Below, one piece after another: positions 49,601-58,600 of a DNA stretch of 64,000 nt. The stretch comes from Siphlonurus alternatus (Eukaryota > Arthropoda > Insecta > Ephemeroptera > Siphlonuridae), in NCBI GenBank assembly GCA_949825025.1, contig OX463784.1, forward strand, positions 10,671,431 through 10,735,430, given 5' to 3'. Both the position numbers and the translations under genes were made by a program. Each line of letters starts with the position of its first letter. Within the stretch, counting starts at the first letter, position 1. Below the pieces are notes generated by a model, which saw nothing but the letters and a program-made list of their open reading frames with translations, had not been told where the DNA came from and did not search any database.

Positions 49601-52600
49601 ACAACCTTCATGAAAATTTTTATTGCATATTTGGATAGAAGACCTCGAGTTAGACGACTTGCAAAACCCCATTTTTAGCAAAAAGTAAACAAACAAAAGT
49701 GACCCCACAGTTCATTGTTGTTTTGATTATGTGTATAAATTTTGCTTATACATTAGACCTTATGGGAAATTGACAATTTTCACACACAGATTTCAATATG
49801 TTACAAACCTACGATTCTAAATATAAAAATATCACCTGAATCTGCAGTTTTTGGCCATTTATAATACTGAAATGCGTATCAGAAGAAGTTTTCTTTACTT
49901 CAATATGGTAAATTTCATATGATATATAACAAATCAGCCAATTGCATGGGGGAATTTTAAGATACGTAACTAACAGTAAGCAAAAGCTCCAGATTGTTGA
50001 TTATTGCAACAGTTAAAATCAGCAAACTTGAGCTTGCCTAGTTACGTATCTTACCCCATGCAATTGGCTGATTTATTGTTATCATATGAAATTTACCATA
50101 TTGAAGTAAAAAAAAACTTCTTCTGATACGCATTTCAGCATTAAAAATGGCCAAAAACTGCAGATTCTGGTGATATTTTTATATTTAGAATCGTAGGTTT
50201 GTAACGTATTGAAATCGGTGTGTGAAAATCGTAAATTTCCCATAAGGTCCAATGTATAAGCAAAATTTATACACATAATCAAAACAACAATGAACTGGGG
50301 TCGAGTTTTGTTTGTTTACTTTTTGCTAAAATAGGGTTTTGCAAGTCGTCTATATGACGTCATAGCGTTTTGCAATACGATTTCAATAGCGTTATAGTGT
50401 TAATTAAAAAGTGTGAAATAACTTAACAATATACATAACTCAAGGTATTCTATCCAAATTTAATTAATATGCAATAAAATTTTTTCTTGAAGGTTATTGT
50501 AAATATTGTATACAAAAAGACGAATCATTATCGGCAATTACATGTACGAAAAATAATAATAAAGTATTTACAAGTGACAAATAAAGGCTTTTAGAATCGT
50601 TTATAAAATTACATTAACGTTAATTGAATAAGAATAATGTAATTTCAGCAAACAATTAATTGTTTTAGATTTTGGTGCAAGTTAATAAAAATTGAATATA
50701 TTTTCAGAGAAAATATAATATGTGACATATTACATTAGATTTTGTTACATACATTAATTGAAGAGCAATATTTTACTGAGGAGTTTCAGAAAAACAAATT
50801 CCTAATGTTACTTTTTGTGACTATATATGCTTCTTAAAACTTAAAATTATGTGGGCATTGCCATGTAATAATTAAATGTCAATTTGTACAATATTTACAA
50901 ATGTTTCACGTTTAGGCAATATACAATTTTATATAAGCAAAAAATGTCTCGTTATTGTCATAATTCTTTTCAAATATAATAAAATGAATATATGAATATA
51001 TATATATACATACATACACATTTTTTTTTATTGGTCATTTTAAATATACCTATAACCTTATTGGTTGATTCAATGTACATGAAAAAAAAATTCTTCATAT
51101 AATAAAGAATAATAGGTAGCTGATTGGTTAATTATTAACCTAACAAAGAAATCTAAGACAGGATCTTATTTTTGGTTTTAAACAAAAACAAATAAAATTT
51201 TTAAAAAATAATTGATTCGAACGAGATTTACGATCATAACTTACGATGGCACAAATGGAATAATTTAGATTCATTTAATAGAGTTCAAGTCATATAATGT
51301 GCATGGTTACATGAAATACAAAAATTATTAGCATATGATTAAGCTTTACACTTTTCTTTCAACCGCAATTATGATAGTACCTTATTAAAAAAATTATTTA
51401 CTTCATGTATTAAAAGCAGCTAGAAGAATAAATTAATCATGCAATATTATGTTTAAATTCTTTTTTGCAGAAATATATCATAATAGTATAAAACCTACTA
51501 CAGCTCAATTTACTCCTATATGATAGTACAGCATTTGAATAATTATACCTCGATACATGAATTATATTTTTTTTAATATATTGATTAATAAAAATAATTT
51601 TTATTACTAATCCACTGTAGCTACGTGAAACCCAAAAGGTTTAACATCGTTAAAGCATGAATAATATGTGAGAAAATTATTTGCCGCACTTTTCAAATGA
51701 GCTTCCAAAAGTTGCCGCTAGGAGCGCTGTTGGTAGTGCCGAGCGGGGTAGGGTTTACGCATCCGGGTACTCTTATAACGTCGCGTCAGAATATAAGTGT
51801 CGTATAAATGTCCAATAAAGGTGCTTTTCCATGGAGCGATGTCACGCGAGGCTTGGCAGAGTGAGAAAAGTGTACTTGCAATGAATCGTAATGGTGGCCA
51901 TGGCGAGGAAAAATCGCTGCGGGAAAGCGATTTTTCCTCGCTAATATATGGTTGCCATACGATTTTATTGCAAGTGCGCTTTTCTCGCCCCGCCAATTCA
52001 CTGTAAATCTACACCTTCTTAAAATAAGTCGAAAAAGTGTCCCCTTAATTAAGAAGGTCTTATTTTAAGAGATTTTTGTCTTGAAACAAGTAAATACATT
52101 CTTAAAATAAGAACCTATGTTTTAAGTACATATCTGAAATTAAGAACATAGGTTCCTATTTTAAGAATGTATTTACTTGTTTTAAGACAAAAATCTCATA
52201 AAATAAGACCTTCTAAATTAAGGGGACACTTTTTCTTAAGCCTCGAGTGACATCGCTCCATGGAAAAGCGTCTTAAGGGTAGTTTGTTATAGACCTGGTC
52301 AGGGTAATCTTCTTAATCGTTGATTCATCAGGTTATTTTTATAAACTCACTGTTAGTCAGGGTACTCACGACAGAAAGGTTGCGATGCTGCAGTCTTAAG
52401 GTACATCTGTACATGCTGTCGTGGTGGTGCTGCACTAGAGTCCAGTCCCAACCTGGAGCAGGCAGGCTTAGCATTGTACTGCAGACTGGATCTTGGACAC
52501 GAGAAGCAGTCCCCCGCCTCGAACTTAGCCCATGACTCGCACTCTACCGCCAGGAAGTCACATGGAGTGTTGATGGACTCTGTGAAGAACTCGTGACTGC

Positions 52601-55600
52601 GAACGTGATTGCAACCGAGAGCTCGACGTATACCTGAAAACAGGTTGACCATGCCTGAAATCAGTCATCACTACCTTTAATGTATAGAAATGGGAGCGTG
52701 CACAACGAAAATACACTGCAATTCACATTTAAATGATTTTTGTCGTGTTTATTATATATACAGTTTGTAACGGAGTATACTGTCTTTTAAAAGAAAAAAA
52801 AGTAATTTCAGTGTGACAATGTGGTAGCCTGCAGAATGATAAATGTGTGCATAACTGCATAGAGTGCATACATACTTTAATTAGATTTTTGTTTACTGCT
52901 ACAAAAAGAATTGAAATGGACAACATACATGAAAAAATTTTATTGCAGAAATGAATAGAGGGTACCAAATTATGCTACTCTGAATTTATTTAGATTTTTT
53001 TGAGACATGCAACTATTTTTAAATAATTATTGAAAGTCCTGTGACTTCAGTTGGCACCCCTGAATCCTTAATAAAAAAAGGATAGAGACTGGACGCCTAT
53101 TGACGCCTCCAGGGGGCGTGGCCGCACTTTCAATACTTATTTAAAAATAATTCTGGGTTTCAAAACGTTGTCCATTGTTGTTGAAAGATACTGACCTGCA
53201 TGCTGGATGAGTATTTATTTACAAAATTACATTAACCTATTGTTAGTTTATTGTTAATTATATAAAAAACAAATAGTACAAAATAAATATAAAATAAACG
53301 TTTCTTATAGGAAAAAAATTGAAATAAAAATTTTAAATTTAAAAAATGTATATTTATAACAAATACAAAATTTAACATAAAACATATTGAGTGCGATTCA
53401 CGACGAAGTTAGCCAGGTTTCTAACCACTTTTAGCTTAACCACGTTTAACTATACCTGTTTTACGTGTTAAACCACCTTAGTTAAACGTGGTTAAGTTAA
53501 ACGTGGTTAGAAACCTGGCTAAATGCTTCATGAATCGCGCCCATTATACACATTGAAAATGATTTTTTTTTTCTTATTTAAATTTTGAGGTTCTTTAATT
53601 GTTAAATCATGTAATTACAATTTATATATATAATATAAAATTATTAAGAACTTCATGAAGTTTAAAAACTCATTTTACATAGACAATTTTGGATTAATTG
53701 CCTCCAAATTTGATATATACAATTATCAATGAAAGGTGAAAGGATACGTAATGCAACAATAATATAACTTCAAGTAATTCAGAACGCAATAAAACATGTT
53801 CGTAACCATCTCACTGAAAATAATTTCCGCTATCAGAACCAATGAAAGAAAATAAATATGCTTCATGGTGGTATTTTTTAAAACGATTTTCCCTTCTAAA
53901 CTGTCTTCAAAAGTAGAATTTATAAATAGGAATGTAGGGCAAAAGACCTACGGGTGCACGATAACCCTTGGCATAAGAGGAGTAAAAGGTTCATGGTTCG
54001 AGCATGTATCAGAGGCCTCCTTATTTCAAGACCAAAGAAATGATAAAATTTAAGAAGATTCCATATTTCCCAGAACGCTAGTAGCTCTATCGCTTATTTT
54101 TATTTATTTATTATGCACAATAGTAACACAGACTTATACAGTCCCATGCAAGAAACATGGAGCTCTCTGATGATTTTTCTCAATTTTCTGGCCATAAAGC
54201 AGACGTCTCCGATATGAATGCAGGCGCGGATGCAGGAAGAGGCTAGGGGGACTATGACGTCATAGCCATGCAAATAATCACCCCAGGGAATAATTTTCAT
54301 GCATGTTATCCAATTTTAATACAATATAATGGACTCACCTAGTAACAGACTTCCCTTCTCATTGCTGATGGACTCGAAGACGGTGTTGTCACATCCTGGC
54401 TGACTCATTCCTCCGTTCGGGTAGAAGTCCACGTGTCCCACCGGCTGTTCGAGTCCAAATCCACCGCTGATGAACGGAGACGCGTCCGTGTGAATAATGT
54501 CAACATACAGCGCATCACTGGGGTCCAGACGAACTTCGGGGTCAGTGTCCACGAAATGGGGCTCTGCTGGGTCCATTCCTGTAAATATAGGATCGTGAGA
54601 TATAGGGATATGGGTGTAATGAAATAAGGCTTCTCTATAAATCAACGTTTAAAAATTTTAAGACAAGAGTTATACAATTTTGCATAATATAATCTAATTA
54701 GGACTAAAATTAAATTAAAAATACTAGGGGTGTCTTCAAATAACACAAATTACAACAATCCTAAAATTAAGACAGTCTTAGCGTATTCTTTATTGTTGCG
54801 CTAAGACAGTCTTAGGCTAAGTTTTGGTTAAGTGGTGTTATTTGAAGACCCCCCCAGGGTAAATACTTTTATGAGATGGCATCCTCTTTGCTTGTACAGT
54901 AAGCAAAAAATCCAGTGTTATTTTATATTAAGAAATCCAATGCTTCGAGGACGATATATTTTTGACATGTGTAAATACTGTAAATAGTGTTTTAGGGCAA
55001 TTTAAAACGTACTAGGTAGTTCACTATTACGATGTCACTTAATATTATACATTATAAATATTATAATTTTCAACGTTGATATTTGAAAATAAAATTATCC
55101 CTACCATTTTTTTTTTAAATAGGTGAATCTTAACTGCGCTATTTAATATGACTCATAAGATAATGTGAAATAAAATTTCTGTAATATTAAATCAAAGTTA
55201 AAAGTGAACTCGCTCCAGTTACGATTGACTAATGAATAAATCATTTTCAAACACGTGACATTTAATTTAGGCGTACAGCCTTGCGTTAGTGCGTGGGAAT
55301 TTTGACAGGAGGTTAACGCGAATTTTTTCCCAACTTTTTCACGTGTAAAATTTATCTTATACATTCCTATTGACTGTTAATCCGAAATAATTCTATTTCT
55401 ATGAGAATAATGTTCTATTCTCCATTACAATTTTAAATGTATAATTCAACGAGAATTTATTATAGCAGGAAGGGTTTTGTGTATGAATTGCTTGTACAAA
55501 GATGAAAAATTTTGGTCACATAACATGTATAATATAATAAAATTTACAACAATTTTACATGAAAATACTGTAGAATAAAATAAAAAAGCAAAATCCATTT

Positions 55601-58600
55601 TTTAAAATTATTTTTGAAAAATTGATTATTTATTTTATATATGAAATAAAATAAATAAAAAATAAAGTATTTAAATTTTGAAAATGTACATTCATGTTAA
55701 AATTTATGAGAACTAACAATTTTTTAAGATATAAACTGCATTATTAACAATTAATCTAATTGTATCTAATTGGGAGTTATTTCAGTCAAAGGAAATTTCT
55801 GGCAGACGATATCGAATAAAATTAATTAAAAAAATTTGATAATGTTCTGAAATTTAATCACTTAAATAAATAGTGTGGCCAAAATCAAGGGGGAGGTTTT
55901 CTCCCAATAGCTCCATTTTATGGTTTTCGGCTTAGAGTGTTAAATTTCTATCCTAATTTTCACAAAACTGATCAGACAGATCCACTTCAAAATTTGTATA
56001 ATGTTTTTGATGAAGATTTCAAAGTCCCCTGCAAGTCTTGTTTAATTCCGATCCCGAGATCTCAATCAACTGATGTTCACCCTTAAACTCCCCTATACAG
56101 CCATTGTCTCCATTGGGGTCGAGCTTGGCGGTTCTCGTTAAATCACCAAAGTCAAGCTACGTCAAGTGTGATTAGTACTTGGATGGGTGATCGTTTCAAG
56201 TAAATATTACGTTGCTCCCTATCTGGGGTAAATTCATCTCGCTTTCTACACAGTGTAGTGATGCACTTGTGTGAGGTTCCCCAGGCTTAGGACACTACTT
56301 GGCTTAGGACACCACTTCGGTACATTGACATAAAAAAAAAGTAGAGGTGTCCGTCCTGACTGAGGTTTTCTACGGTTCCCTCAGTCTCACCTCAGCGAAT
56401 GCTGGGACGCGTAATAGGCCGTGGCCACCATCCTTTGCCTCCCTTATCCTTACCTATTACCTCAACTCGAGTTCCATGCTTACAACTTTGCATGTAAAAA
56501 AACTGCATCCTGTTCTAATCTGGATTACGTAAAGCACGTGACTCCTACACGTGTAGAAAATTGTTTACAACATCTCTCAGTTTGCCGACGACGCAGCAGA
56601 AAATTGATTAGTTGTGATAGTGAATGAACCACCCAGAAGGACTTCGCTCGTACTACGAGGTCAATTGTGACGTCACACACCTCGGGTCAAGGCGCGGTCA
56701 ACCCCTTATGTATTTATATGTGTGTCTATTTCAGACTTTGTAGCTTGTAGTTCGGCACCAAAATCATTTAATATTATCTACACTTGCTAAAATTTAGTTC
56801 ACAGGGTCGTAAAGCTAAATTAATTTAATAAAAATTGATTGGGAAAACACGCTTTTTACTATAAAGTTCATGCATCATTACTTTTTGTAATAACGTATTA
56901 TAATATGTTCAAAATTTGAATATTTTTCCGGAAAGAGGTGTCAACGATGTAAAAATCAACCCTATTATTAATATATGACTAAAAGAATCGTGGAAACCTC
57001 AGCCATAATAGGTTTGATCACGGGAGAAGTATTATCTTTTTCCTCGATTATGCTCGACTTTGGTGATCTTATGAGAACTGGTCAACGCACTTTCATAATA
57101 TTAAATAAAAAAATTGTTATTTGTAATAAATATTATTTTGTTGTTGATAAAGATGTTTATGTCCACATTTTAAATGCGATGGTTTAAAGTTTGCAGATTA
57201 TCTCCTAAGTCTCCTAACTGGTTCGTGTGAGACTTTGCTCCAAGGCTGGTCCTGCAAATCAACAAAATGCGCGTACTACGCCCATGTGGAGTCCACTTGG
57301 GACTTTGAACGGCAAGGCGGATTTAGATAGCAATGTGTAGATTACCGTGTGCCAAATAAATAATATTTTTGATTCTTTTTTTTTAATATTTTAAAACAAA
57401 TATTTTTATATATTGTCATTATTAATTCTCGATTTTCAATTTTAAAATGTTTTTTAATTTATTTAATTAAAATTACATTTATGTTATTAACAAATATTCC
57501 AATTTTCATACTATTAAATTTTTTATTAAAATTATCATTTATTATATTTTAAGATTATAAATAACAGAATAATAATGTTCAATCAAATATATAATTCCGA
57601 ATTTTTTCATAAATTATTAAACTCCCTATGATTCGAAATGAAGTGTACTGTTAACTTGTTATTCCACCTGCATAACAAGAATGAAGATTTAAAATTAATA
57701 TTTTTCAAAGGTTATTGTTTTCATGTTTTTGACATTGTATTACAAATATATTTTATAACTTATAATTTTAATTATTTTATTTTAAATTAATTATTTTATT
57801 TTTAGTTTTTAAATACATTTTAGTTTATAAAAAAAAAATATATATTTATTTTCAATCCTAAAAAGATTTGACTTTTTGCGAAAATTATATAAAGTTCAAA
57901 AGCATCATGCTCATGTATACAGCAATGTAAATTATGTGTCAAGGAGGTTTTTTGGGAAGATTTTTTAGCACTACTTTCAGATTGTTGATCAATGATATTT
58001 CAAAAATTAATATATGTTTGCATACTATTAATAGGCAATACCATGATCATTTCTCTGCTATTAGAAATAAAAATCAAGAGAACATTATGTCGGCAGTAAT
58101 TAAGAATCGTCTTAATGTACAACTCCTTTTAATTAATTGATGTCTTGGTGTTTACATGACAAAAAAATTATTAAGTTTTATTATTTGTAACCACATTAAC
58201 ATTATACTGATTATATTTTTAAATTGGTAATGGTATGAAAGTACATGAACCTAGAAATATTGTTGACTAGTTTCCACACTCATGTCAAATAAATACTTTT
58301 GTATTATTATTATTTTTCGTTAGCGTTTTGTTACAATAACAGTAATTTATTTTAATAATTATTTAAATTTCTCTTATATTTTTTTTGTAATATTTATTTG
58401 CATATTGCTGCAAATAAAATAATTTAATATTATATACTTATATTAAAATTGGTGAAACAATAATATTGTAATACTATCGGGAAGATTATATTCCTACAGT
58501 AACGTAAATTTAACTGCCACTTTCTGAAGATCATGTAGGGACTGTGGGGCAAGTAACAAAGTTTAATAAGTTAAATTTATTGCTATTAAGTCTATTACCG

